A stretch of DNA of 64,000 bases from Propioniciclava soli. GTDB lineage: Bacteria; Actinomycetota; Actinomycetes; Propionibacteriales; Propionibacteriaceae. The stretch lies in NCBI RefSeq assembly GCF_014858005.1, contig NZ_JACYOT010000004.1, forward strand, positions 310,001 through 374,000, written 5' to 3'. This document shows positions 38,667-47,062 of this stretch, piece after piece; position 1 is the stretch's first letter; every line of letters starts with the position of its first letter. A model generated the notes under the pieces. That model was not told the origin of the DNA. It saw only the letters and a program-made list of their open reading frames with translations, and made no database searches. The translations under genes and the position numbers were made by a program.

Positions 38667-39980
38667 GTGACGATGGGGCCCACCTCGGACGTGGACGGAC
38701 GAGGAACGGTGTGGTGGCTGCACCCCGCGGTGCTGCTCCTGGGGTTGCCCGGGCTCACCTTGGCCCTGTCCATCATGTTCAGCGACCAGGACTACCGGCG
38801 TCTGTGGGGCACGCCCCGGGTGCTGGAACCGTCGCTCGTGGCACTGATGGCGACGGGGCTGCTGGCGTGCATCGCGGGGGTGCTGGTGGCGCAGGTGAGG
38901 GCGGCTGGCACCGTGCGGGCGCCGGCCGGGGGCGACGTCACCACCCTGCTCCACCGGGGCGCGGTGGTCTTCCTCGTGCTCGCCCTGCTCGGCAATGTGT
39001 TCCTGCTCGCCTCCGCTGCTGCGAGCGGCATGCTGACCCTGGAGGCGCTCACGGGTCAGCGCGGAGGTGAGAAGGTGCCCACGGTGCCGGGGGTCACCAC
39101 GCTGACCCAATTCGGCATCGCCAACGTCGTCGTGGCCACCTACCTCCTTCGGACGGCGTCGCTGCGCACCTCACGGCGCCGGGTGCTCCTCGGCGGCATC
39201 GTGGCGCTCATCGTGCTGTCGCTGGTGCGTGCCGCGCTCAACGCCGAACGGCTCGCGACCCTGGAGGTCGTCATTCCCGCCCTCGTCGTGCTCTGCTTGA
39301 CGAGCCGGCCGCGCTCCCGCGAACGCCGGGTCCTCAGCCTCGCGCCCCTGGCGCTCGTCCCAGGGGTGTTCGGCATCTTCGCCCTGTTCGAGTTCGGACG
39401 GTCGTGGCAGTACTACTCCACGGTGCGGGACGTCGACTTCGGTACCTTCATCGTGGAACGCTTCGCCGCCTACTACGTCACCGCCTACAACAACTCCGCC
39501 ATCTACCTCGCCCACGGGCCCCACCCGCCCGTGCCCTACAGTCTCCTCGAGTTCGTGTGGCAGCTTCCGGGGGTGTCGCAGGTGGGGCTCTACCCGCTCC
39601 TCACCGGAGTCGATCCGGAGTCGGAGGCGTATCGGCTCCTCCTCGTGCACCACGGGAACCCCGAGTTCAACAACCCCGGTGGTGTCGGGCTCCCGTTCCT
39701 CGACCTGGGGCCCGTCGGAGGCGTGCTCTTCTTCCTCGTGGCCGGCCTGGTGATCGGACGCCTCCACGCGCGCGCCACCTCCGGCATGACGGCCACGCTG
39801 TCCTACCCCCTCTTGGTCCTCACCATCGTCGAGCTGCCCCGCTACCTGTGGATCTGCCAGGGCCGGGCCTTTCCCGCTGCTGCCGGGCTGCTGGTTCTCG
39901 GGCTGCTGGCCGACCGCGTCCGACGCAACACCCCCGCCCCGTTCCGTGCTGTTGCCCCCAGAGAAGGAGTTGTCGCATGA
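38667..39980 (+). CDS. Oligosaccharide repeat-unit polymerase (Wzy-like, second copy)
   Basis: 437 residues, about 10-12 hydrophobic segments and a long extracellular loop (about residues 240-350) with Tyr/His/Asn-rich sequence (AAYYVTAYNNSAIYLAHGPH). Layout and neighbours (Wzz-like before, GTs and Wzx after) make a polymerase most likely; the loop lacks the Wzy_C motif of the first copy, so they are different subfamilies. GTG 38667 has AGGAAGG seven bases before it. Confidence 0.72.
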   Translation: MTMGPTSDVDGRGTVWWLHPAVLLLGLPGLTLALSIMFSDQDYRRLWGTPRVLEPSLVALMATGLLACIAGVLVAQVRAAGTVRAPAGGDVTTLLHRGAVVFLVLALLGNVFLLASAAASGMLTLEALTGQRGGEKVPTVPGVTTLTQFGIANVVVATYLLRTASLRTSRRRVLLGGIVALIVLSLVRAALNAERLATLEVVIPALVVLCLTSRPRSRERRVLSLAPLALVPGVFGIFALFEFGRSWQYYSTVRDVDFGTFIVERFAAYYVTAYNNSAIYLAHGPHPPVPYSLLEFVWQLPGVSQVGLYPLLTGVDPESEAYRLLLVHHGNPEFNNPGGVGLPFLDLGPVGGVLFFLVAGLVIGRLHARATSGMTATLSYPLLVLTIVELPRYLWICQGRAFPAAAGLLVLGLLADRVRRNTPAPFRAVAPREGVVA

Positions 39981-41062
39981 GGTTGCGCTGGGTCACGCTG
40001 GCCACCCACGTCCCGGCCTCGGGCACGGGCGGGGGGATGATCCGCTACGTGGTGGAGTTCTCGCGGGCGATGGCCCGGCGGGACGACCTCGACTACTCGG
40101 TCGTCGCGAGAGCCGAGGCGGTGGATTTCTTCGCCGACCTCCTGGGCGGCCCTCGCCACGTGCTCACCGTGCCGAACGCACCCGTCCCCGTGCTGTCGGC
40201 GTACGAGACCCAGCTGCTGTCGCGCCGCCTGGGGGGATTCGACGTGGTGCACGGCACGAAGCACCTCCTGCCGCGGCGCGTGAGGGGCCAGCGACAGGTG
40301 TTGACCTGCCACGACATGTTGCCCTTCGACCGTCCCGGAGACTTCCCGTGGGCGAAGCGGACGCTGCTGCGTGTCCCCTACCTTGCGGCGTTGTCGGCCG
40401 CGGATTCCGTCGTTGCGGTCAGCGCCGCGACGGCCCGGCGGGCTGCCGCCTACGTCCCGTCGGCCCTGGAGAAGACCGTGGTTGTTCCGTTGGCCGCCCA
40501 CCGCCCCGACGACGCCGACCCGGTGGCCCCCGTGGCCGCGCTGCAGGGGCGACCCTTCGCGCTGGTGGTCGGCGATCCGTCGCCCCGCAAGAACCTCGGG
40601 CTCATCGTGCGCGCGATGCGCGAGGTGGCGGACCAGGTGCCCGACGCGGTGCTGGCGATCGCCGGGCCTCCCGACTGGGGGGTGGCACACGACGCCGACG
40701 CCCTCGATGCGCTCACGCGCGAGGGCAAGGCGGTGCAGCTGGGGTTCGTGTCCGAGGCTGAGCTCCGCTGGTGTTACCTCCACGCGAACGTGGTGTGCTG
40801 CCCTGCTCTGCTGGAGGGTTTCGGGCTGCCGGCCGCCGAGGCGCTGGCCCACGGCGCCCCTTTGATCACCTCCGACGACGAGGCGCTCGAGGAGGTGAGC
40901 GGTGCCCACGTCCCCCACGTGGACTCCTACGATCCCCGGGCCTGGGTCCCCGAGATGGTCAGGCTCCTGCGCCAGCCGCGGGTCGCCGGCCCGCTGCCGC
41001 CCACGGGCCGGACGTGGGACGACGTCGCGTCCGAAACGGTGCAGGCGGTGAACCATGGCTGA
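39977..41062 (+). CDS. Family 4 glycosyltransferase (GT-B)
   Basis: 361 residues. VVHGTKHLLPRRV, LVVGDPSPRKNLGLIVRAM and EGFGLPAAEALAHGAPLI (E-x7-E) mark a mannosyltransferase-like GT4. GAAGGAG precedes ATG 39977, which overlaps the preceding stop (ATGA). Donor unknown. Confidence 0.88.
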   Translation: MRLRWVTLATHVPASGTGGGMIRYVVEFSRAMARRDDLDYSVVARAEAVDFFADLLGGPRHVLTVPNAPVPVLSAYETQLLSRRLGGFDVVHGTKHLLPRRVRGQRQVLTCHDMLPFDRPGDFPWAKRTLLRVPYLAALSAADSVVAVSAATARRAAAYVPSALEKTVVVPLAAHRPDDADPVAPVAALQGRPFALVVGDPSPRKNLGLIVRAMREVADQVPDAVLAIAGPPDWGVAHDADALDALTREGKAVQLGFVSEAELRWCYLHANVVCCPALLEGFGLPAAEALAHGAPLITSDDEALEEVSGAHVPHVDSYDPRAWVPEMVRLLRQPRVAGPLPPTGRTWDDVASETVQAVNHG

Positions 41063-41498
41063 CGTGTCGCTGCTGCGGGGATCGCGGGGTGTGGTCCGCC
41101 TGGTCGGGGCGCTGCGCCGACCGTTGCTCGCGGCCCAGGTGAGGCGGGCGCTCGGCGCTGCTGACGAACTCGGAGAACCGGTGGGCGACATCCGGGTGAC
41201 CGTCGTGCTCGGCGGCGCGAGTCTGCCCGACCTGCCCCCCGACGCCGCAACCCATCCGGTGGTGCTGATGCCGGACGCGGACGACCTCACGAGGGTGGGA
41301 CGCCTCCGTCTGCGGGCACGCCTGTTGACCGGGCGGACGCCGGTCAACCTCGCGATCCTGCCCACCTACGCGGCCTGCGGTGTGGTGCGCCGGGCGGGCG
41401 TCACCCTCCCGCTGGCGTCCCACGAGGGGTCACGCGACGCGCTGGCGCGCTGGGTCTGGCGCGCCCACGCGTTCGGCCACGTGATCGAGGGCCGATGA
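41055..41498 (+). CDS. Protein of unknown function, 147 residues
   Basis: Coding is supported by overlaps with both neighbours (eight and four bases) and by codon use with G/C in third positions. No membrane segment, signal peptide or known motif. Features seen: a basic N-terminal third, a hydrophobic VTVVLGGASLPDLPPD, and two later Val/Leu/Arg-rich stretches. Possibly a regulator or partner of the adjacent transferases; I do not assign a function. Confidence 0.6.
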   Translation: MADVSLLRGSRGVVRLVGALRRPLLAAQVRRALGAADELGEPVGDIRVTVVLGGASLPDLPPDAATHPVVLMPDADDLTRVGRLRLRARLLTGRTPVNLAILPTYAACGVVRRAGVTLPLASHEGSRDALARWVWRAHAFGHVIEGR

Positions 41499-42382
41499 GC
41501 AACGGGAGCCGACGGGACGCGTCCGGGCCCGACATCACGCTGGCGATCTCGACCATCGGTCGCGACGATGACCTCGCAGCTCTGCTCGACAGCGTGCGCC
41601 GCGGGCGGGGAGACGCGCGGGTGGAGGTCGTGCTCGCCGACCAGAGCGCCGGGAGGGCGGCGTCGGAACGTCTGAAGGCCGTGGCCACGCCGGGCATCGA
41701 CGTGAGGTACACCACCTCGCCCCTAGGGGTGTCCCGCGGCAGGAACGCAGCGCTCGCCCTGGCGCGTGGCCGGATCGTCGCGTTCCCGGACGACAACATC
41801 ACCTATGCGCCCGACGCCCTGGCCACGGTGCTCGCGCTGCTGGAGGCGCGGCCCACCCTGGCCGCCGTGACCGGTCGCCAGGTCACCGCCGACGGCCGTG
41901 ACTCCATGCTCCGCTGGCTGCGCCACCCCACCCCGCTGACCAGGGACAACTGGACGAGGACGGCCATCGCGAGCACCATGTTCATCCGCAGGGACGTCCT
42001 CGACGTGGTCGGTGGCTTCGCCGAGGACATCGGCACGGGATCGGGCGGCTACGTGGGCGCGGGGGAGGAGTCGGACCTCCTGCTGCGCATCCTCCAGGCC
42101 GGCGGCGAGATCGCCTACGACCCCAGCATCCGGGTCGTCCAGCCCGACCCCGCTGACGAACCTGACCCGAGCTACGTGCGGAAGATGCGGCTCTACGGTC
42201 GGGGGCAGGGCTATCTGGTGAGAAGGCACCGGCTGTCCATCCCGGCGCTCCTCGCCCTCATGGGGCGCAAGCTGCTGGCGGTCCCGATCATGCTCGCCCT
42301 GCGGCGGACCGTCCGCGCGAAGAGCCAGGCAAGCTTCGTGGTCGGCATCGTGGAGGGTTGGCGCTACGGGGGCCGCCCGTGA
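41495..42382 (+). CDS. Family 2 glycosyltransferase
   Basis: 295 residues. ITLAISTIGRDDDLAAL, GVSRGRNAALALARGRIVA and the acid motif FPDDNITY (DDN in place of the usual DDD), then the acceptor-site ED-like GAGEESDLLLRILQAGG. C-terminal helices are amphipathic (MGRKLLAVPIMLALRR). Similar to rhamnosyl- or galactofuranosyl-type GT2s, but the donor cannot be called. Confidence 0.85.
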   Translation: MSNGSRRDASGPDITLAISTIGRDDDLAALLDSVRRGRGDARVEVVLADQSAGRAASERLKAVATPGIDVRYTTSPLGVSRGRNAALALARGRIVAFPDDNITYAPDALATVLALLEARPTLAAVTGRQVTADGRDSMLRWLRHPTPLTRDNWTRTAIASTMFIRRDVLDVVGGFAEDIGTGSGGYVGAGEESDLLLRILQAGGEIAYDPSIRVVQPDPADEPDPSYVRKMRLYGRGQGYLVRRHRLSIPALLALMGRKLLAVPIMLALRRTVRAKSQASFVVGIVEGWRYGGRP

Positions 42383-43887
42383 CGCCGACACCGCCCGCGG
42401 GCAGGAGGCGCGCGGCCTTCGTGGGTGGCCTGTGGTACGCGGCTTCCCAGTTCGTCCCCTTCCTCGGCACCGCCGCGCTGTCGGTCGTGGCAGGGCGCAT
42501 GTTGGGTGCCGAACGGTTGGGTCTGCAGAGCCTCATCGCCTACATGGAGGCCGCGCTGTTCGCCGTCATCGTGCAGTCCGCCACCACGAGTTGCATCCGA
42601 GCGCTCGGCGATCGGTACGGGGCCGAGGACGAGGCCGGGCAGATCGCGATGTCGTGGTGGACCATCCGCTTCCACCTCGTCGTCGGTGCCTTCGGAGGGC
42701 TGCTCCTCTTCGGCTACTCGCTGCTCCGCCACGACGGCGAGCTCTCGTGGGGCCTGGCTGCGGTGTCGATCCTCGCCACGTCGGCAGGCTGGGCGTGGGG
42801 CGCGATCATCGTGGCCGCGCGCGGGTGGAAGGCCATCGGGCAGCGGCGGCTCGTCTCGCAGTTGGCCGCGGCCGTCCTCGCCATCGGGGCGATCCTGCTC
42901 GGCGGAGGCATCGAGTGGATCTTCGCGGCCAACATCGTCGCCTCGCTCTGGCTCGCCTGGACCCTGCGCCGGGCCAGCCGGGGCATCCCGCGTGCCCGCT
43001 CCTACCGTCCCACGGCACGATTCTGGCCCTTCTACGGCATGGCGGCGCTCTCCCAGCTGATCGCCCAGGTGGCGGTGCAACGGTCGGAGTTCCTGGTTCT
43101 CGACTGGTTCAGCAGCAAGGATGAGATCGCCATGTACTCCATCGCCTTCATGCTGGTGACCGTGGCCGTCTCGATTCCGGCCGCGTTGACGTCGGCGGTG
43201 ATGCCCGAGATCGCCCGGGCGGCGGCGGCCGGTCACCTCGACCGGCTGCGGGACAATCTCGCGCGAGCGCTGCGCGTCATGCTGCAGGGTGGGGTCGTCA
43301 TGGCCCTCGGCGTCGCGGCGCTGGGGTTGGACGCGGTGGTCATCGTCTACGGCGAGCAGTTCCGGCGGGCCGGGGAGCTGACGGTCCTCTCGGCCCTCGG
43401 CCTTCTCGCGGTCCCCGCCTGGCAGCTGTGCAGTGACTACTGGACGGGACGCGGCATGCTGCGTCCGGTGCTCGTGACCGGGGCCTTCAGCGGCGCCGTG
43501 GGCATCGCGGTCGCCATCGTCCTCGCCCCTCACTTCGGCGCGGCCGGGGCGGTGGCCGCCAAACTCGTCAGCCAGTTCCTCATGGCGGTATTGCTGGTGG
43601 GGTACACGTGGCACGCGCACGGCAGGTTGCGGTTCCTCACCTGGGGCTGGGTCCGCCTTCTCGCCGCCTGCACCACGACGGGGATCGTTGCCCATTACCT
43701 GGTGGTGGGGATGTCGCCCGTCGTGGGGCTGCTGGTGGCTGCCGTGGTGGTCGCGGTGGGGCTCGCCGTCAGTCTGCTGGTCCTGCGCCCCCTCGAGGTC
43801 GAGGACGCGGAGTGGCTGGCGGCCATCCTGCCGTCGCGGATGGGGCCGCTGCTGCTCCGCTTCGCGTCCCGGGCCCCGATGCCGTGA
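42379..43887 (+). CDS. Wzx-type polysaccharide flippase (second copy)
   Basis: 502 residues, 12-14 hydrophobic segments, opening with FVGGLWYAASQFVPFLGTAAL and later QVAVQRSEFLVLDWFSSKDE, an arrangement of the MOP/PST exporters (each segment quoted separately). GTG 42379 overlaps the preceding stop. With 37511 and 38667 it completes the second export set. Confidence 0.83.
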   Translation: MTPTPPAGRRRAAFVGGLWYAASQFVPFLGTAALSVVAGRMLGAERLGLQSLIAYMEAALFAVIVQSATTSCIRALGDRYGAEDEAGQIAMSWWTIRFHLVVGAFGGLLLFGYSLLRHDGELSWGLAAVSILATSAGWAWGAIIVAARGWKAIGQRRLVSQLAAAVLAIGAILLGGGIEWIFAANIVASLWLAWTLRRASRGIPRARSYRPTARFWPFYGMAALSQLIAQVAVQRSEFLVLDWFSSKDEIAMYSIAFMLVTVAVSIPAALTSAVMPEIARAAAAGHLDRLRDNLARALRVMLQGGVVMALGVAALGLDAVVIVYGEQFRRAGELTVLSALGLLAVPAWQLCSDYWTGRGMLRPVLVTGAFSGAVGIAVAIVLAPHFGAAGAVAAKLVSQFLMAVLLVGYTWHAHGRLRFLTWGWVRLLAACTTTGIVAHYLVVGMSPVVGLLVAAVVVAVGLAVSLLVLRPLEVEDAEWLAAILPSRMGPLLLRFASRAPMP

Positions 43888-45041
43888 GCGCGCACGAGGG
43901 GCGTGTCCCCATCCTCCGGTGGGTGCGCGCTGCCGTGGGCGTGCTCCTCCTCGTGGTGGTCGGCGGCGCGGTCGGCTTCGTCGCCGGCTCGGCGTCCCGA
44001 TCATCCGCCGAGCCGAGCGGGCAGCCGTCCGCTGGCACCTCCTGCTCGGGGACGGCCGTGGTGAGGCCGGAAGACCATGGCGCCGTGGGGGACGGGCGGG
44101 CGGACGACACGCCTGCGTTGCAGGAGTCGTTCGACCGCGTGCCGGAGCACGGAACCGTGTGCCTGCGCGAGGGTGCCACCTATCTCCACTCCGACGTGCT
44201 GGAGGTGAGGGTGGCCGGCACCGTCCTGACCGGTGGCGGCGCCCTGGTCGCCACCGACCCCGAGCGATCCTCCGTCCAGGTGCGGGCCGACGGTGTCACC
44301 GTCTCAGGGGTGGTGTTCCGGACCGAGGCGCCCCGTCGTCTCACCGATCTGCCGCACATGAAGCTGGCCCTGCTGGACGTCACCGATGCGACGGTGGAGC
44401 ACACCACGATCGAGGGGTCGGCCGCGGCCGGCATCTACGTGGGCGGCACGGCCCGCTTCGTCATCCGCGACGTCAGCATCGCGAACAGCCGCGCCGACGG
44501 CCTCTACATGACCGACGGGTCCCGCGACGGTTCCGTGACGGGGGTGGCCGTCACGAACTCCGGGGATGACGGGATCTCGGTCGTGACGTACCGCGACCAA
44601 CCCCTGGTGGAGAACGTCACCGTCACCGCCGCGAGCGTGGACGGTCAGCGCTGGGGCAGGGGCATGACGGTGGTGGGCGGACGAGACATCGTCTTTCGTG
44701 ACGTGACCATTCGACGGTCGGCGGGTGCCGCCCTCTACTTCGCCTCGGAGGGCCCGCCCAACGACACCCGCGGCACGTCCCACGTCGTCGTGGACGGCGC
44801 GGTCATCGAGCAGGCGAACCAGCGGGCGGATCTGCCGCAGGGTGCGGTGCTCGTCTACGCCGGCAACGCGGGGGAGCCCGTTGCCGACGTGCGCGTGGCG
44901 AACGTCGTGGTGGATGCGGTGGGTGACCATGCCGGGCGCGTGCTGGGCGAGATCTGCGAGGCCGAACGGGTCTCGGGCGTCGTGTATGAGAACATCACGA
45001 TCCGCAACACGGATCTGCGCCGGGAGTGGAGCACCTGCTAA
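43884..45041 (+). CDS. Membrane-anchored right-handed beta-helix protein
   Basis: 385 residues. One N-terminal transmembrane segment (about 12-35; no cleavage site or lipobox evident) and then a pectate-lyase/tailspike-like beta-helix. The start of the helix reads HGAVGDGRADDTPALQESFD, the family entry motif, and there are repeated short strand-turn units with T-N-S-G and V-x-D-V-T patterns. Such proteins in polysaccharide loci usually trim, cut or modify the glycan. The catalytic residues are not clear. Last gene of the second plus-strand operon; converges on the next GT with a four-base overlap. Confidence 0.78.
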   Translation: MSAHEGRVPILRWVRAAVGVLLLVVVGGAVGFVAGSASRSSAEPSGQPSAGTSCSGTAVVRPEDHGAVGDGRADDTPALQESFDRVPEHGTVCLREGATYLHSDVLEVRVAGTVLTGGGALVATDPERSSVQVRADGVTVSGVVFRTEAPRRLTDLPHMKLALLDVTDATVEHTTIEGSAAAGIYVGGTARFVIRDVSIANSRADGLYMTDGSRDGSVTGVAVTNSGDDGISVVTYRDQPLVENVTVTAASVDGQRWGRGMTVVGGRDIVFRDVTIRRSAGAALYFASEGPPNDTRGTSHVVVDGAVIEQANQRADLPQGAVLVYAGNAGEPVADVRVANVVVDAVGDHAGRVLGEICEAERVSGVVYENITIRNTDLRREWSTC

Positions 45042-46105
45042 CGCGGGGCCGTCGACGGGTGCCGGCGAGCGCGCGCCTTCCGACTGGCCGCCCGCTCGTA
45101 GCAGGCCAGCAACCGCTCGCGCTGCACCGACGGCGTGTTCTCGCGCAGGTACCTGGTCCAGACACGGACGTTGTCGTCGGCGACCGACGGATCGCCGAGG
45201 ATCGCCGACACCTGCTCGGCAGCCTCCTCGGGTGAGTGCGCCGTGACCTCAGCCGGTGTGTCGGGCAGGCAGGCGAGCTCGCGGGCCACGACGGGGACCC
45301 CGAGGCCGGATGCCTCCAGGACGGCCATCGGGAACCCCTCCCATTGCGAGGAGAGCACGAAGCACGCCGACTCCCGGACCACCCCGAGCGCCGTCGCGCG
45401 GTCCGTCCATCCCGTGACCCGCACGCCCGCAGCCACCAGCGCTGCCTCCTGATCGGCGTCGCCACCCCCGACCCACACGGGGGCCACCTCCGCAGACAGG
45501 TGCTGCACCACGTCGAGGAACCACGCAGGATCCTTCTGGGGGCACAGCCTCCCCACCCCCACCACCTGGGGCAGCGCGGGATCGGGGGACGCCGGCTGGT
45601 CGCGGACCTCGTCGACCCGGGCGATGTTGGGGACGTAGAAGGCCCGGCGATCCGTCAGCCAGGCGCGGCCGATCTCGGCCTCGTAGGGCGAACAGCCGGC
45701 GATGACCGTGGTGTTGAGGGCGAGGGCACGTTCGATGACGTGGTAGGCCACCCGGTGCAGGGCCGAGACGTCCTTGCGTTCGAACCCGAAGCAGTGGGGC
45801 GTGTAGACGATCGGTACCCGCCGCGCCGACACCGCGGCCCGCACATAGGCGCCGGCGAAGCTCGAGTGCGCGTGCAGCACGTCGGGCGCGAGTTCGGCGA
45901 CCACCCGACGGATCTGGGGCACCGCGAACCGCGCACCCTCACGCAGCGTCACCGTCCCCTCGAACAGGGAGAGCACGGCGGCGTCCACCTCGTTCCTGCG
46001 GCCGCGGAGCAACCAGTGCTCGTGCTCCGGGGAGGACCGGACGTACTCGCCGAGCGCCGTGACGACGCCCCCGCCGAAGCTCTCGGCCACGTGCAGGATT
46101 TTCAT
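45038..46105 (-). CDS. Family 4 glycosyltransferase (GT-B)
   Basis: 355 residues. ILHVAESFGGGVVTAL, DVLHAHSSFAGAYVRAA, VVGVGRLCPQKDPAWF and EGFPMAVLEASGLGVP. ATG 46105 is chosen because GGGGGAG lies eight bases before it; ATG 46111 is too close to that site. It reads toward the second operon, so it is transcribed on its own. Confidence 0.87.
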   Translation of the reverse strand: MKILHVAESFGGGVVTALGEYVRSSPEHEHWLLRGRRNEVDAAVLSLFEGTVTLREGARFAVPQIRRVVAELAPDVLHAHSSFAGAYVRAAVSARRVPIVYTPHCFGFERKDVSALHRVAYHVIERALALNTTVIAGCSPYEAEIGRAWLTDRRAFYVPNIARVDEVRDQPASPDPALPQVVGVGRLCPQKDPAWFLDVVQHLSAEVAPVWVGGGDADQEAALVAAGVRVTGWTDRATALGVVRESACFVLSSQWEGFPMAVLEASGLGVPVVARELACLPDTPAEVTAHSPEEAAEQVSAILGDPSVADDNVRVWTRYLRENTPSVQRERLLACYERAASRKARARRHPSTAPR

Positions 46106-46264
46106 CGCCATCGCTCCCCCCGAGCCACGTGTGTGGCCGACGTGACACTCCTTCAGGACATCGGGCGACGGCATGCGAGCCCCGGCCCCTCCTGCACCGC
46201 CGGTGGCATCAGGGTATCGCAGCGGGACGGCCGCGGGGGCCCCCGACGCCGGTGCTGGTCAGCG

Positions 46265-47062
46265 TCACCGGTGGGGTGTCGTGCGGCCGCCCTCGGTGTA
46301 CAGCGTGACGCCCTCGGCGAGCGCCCGCAGGGCGGAGGAGGCCCGCGCGGCACCGAAGGGCGTCATGCGCGCGACGAATTCCTCCGGCTCCACCCAGTGC
46401 AGGCCGAGAATCTCGAGGCCGTCCGGGGCGAGGCGGGCGCGGTCGGCGTCCGACACCTGCTGTGTCGCGAACACCAACTCGACCGCGTCGTCCCAGCCGA
46501 GGTAGGGGCGCAGCCAGTCGACGACCAGCGGCCGCTGGACGGCCGGCGCCCAGCCCATCTCCTCGGTCATCTCGCGGACCAACCCGTCGGCGGGGGACTC
46601 CCGCGGTTCGACGATGCCGCCCGGCAGCTCCCAGTCGGGCTTGAACGACGTCTCGCAGAGCAGCACGCGGCCGGCCACGTCGGTGACGAGGGCGTGCGCG
46701 ATCAGCCGCTTGCGCGGCGTCACCGTGTTCATCACCGACGTGAAGCCCTCGCGTCCGTCCGTCACGTCGGTGACGAGCCGCGCATAGAGCCGCAGGTCGC
46801 CGAACGTGTCGCCGGGCAGGGGCTGTGCGCCGCGCAGCAAGCCCTCGTAGCGGAACCCCTGCCGGTGCAGCGCGCGCCGCGCGACGGCGTCCGACGGGTC
46901 GACCCGGGCGCTCAGCCGGTGCAACTGGCCCACGCCGAAGGCCTCGTGGACGGCCTTCGCCAGGCCGCGCTCGAGGCTCGCCAGGTCATCGGTCGGCTCC
47001 CACGTGAGGATCCCCTCGGAACCCTCGCGCAGGAGCCAGACGGCGAACTCGGGTGGCTCCAC
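46265..47062 (-). CDS. GNAT-Nudix fusion protein
   Basis: 265 residues. The N-terminal 100 residues look like a GNAT acetyltransferase C-terminal half (ARRALHRQGFRYEGLLRGA, FGDLRLYARL), and about residues 115-255 form a Nudix hydrolase. The Nudix box is complete: GGIVEPRESPADGLVREMTEEMGW, positions G, E, REMTEE and G (given here in parts GGIVEPRESPAD and GLVREMTEEMGW). Substrate unknown. It starts at GTG 47062 on the base beside the glgB stop, so it is part of the glg operon. Confidence 0.8.
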   Translation of the reverse strand: MEPPEFAVWLLREGSEGILTWEPTDDLASLERGLAKAVHEAFGVGQLHRLSARVDPSDAVARRALHRQGFRYEGLLRGAQPLPGDTFGDLRLYARLVTDVTDGREGFTSVMNTVTPRKRLIAHALVTDVAGRVLLCETSFKPDWELPGGIVEPRESPADGLVREMTEEMGWAPAVQRPLVVDWLRPYLGWDDAVELVFATQQVSDADRARLAPDGLEILGLHWVEPEEFVARMTPFGAARASSALRALAEGVTLYTEGGRTTPHR

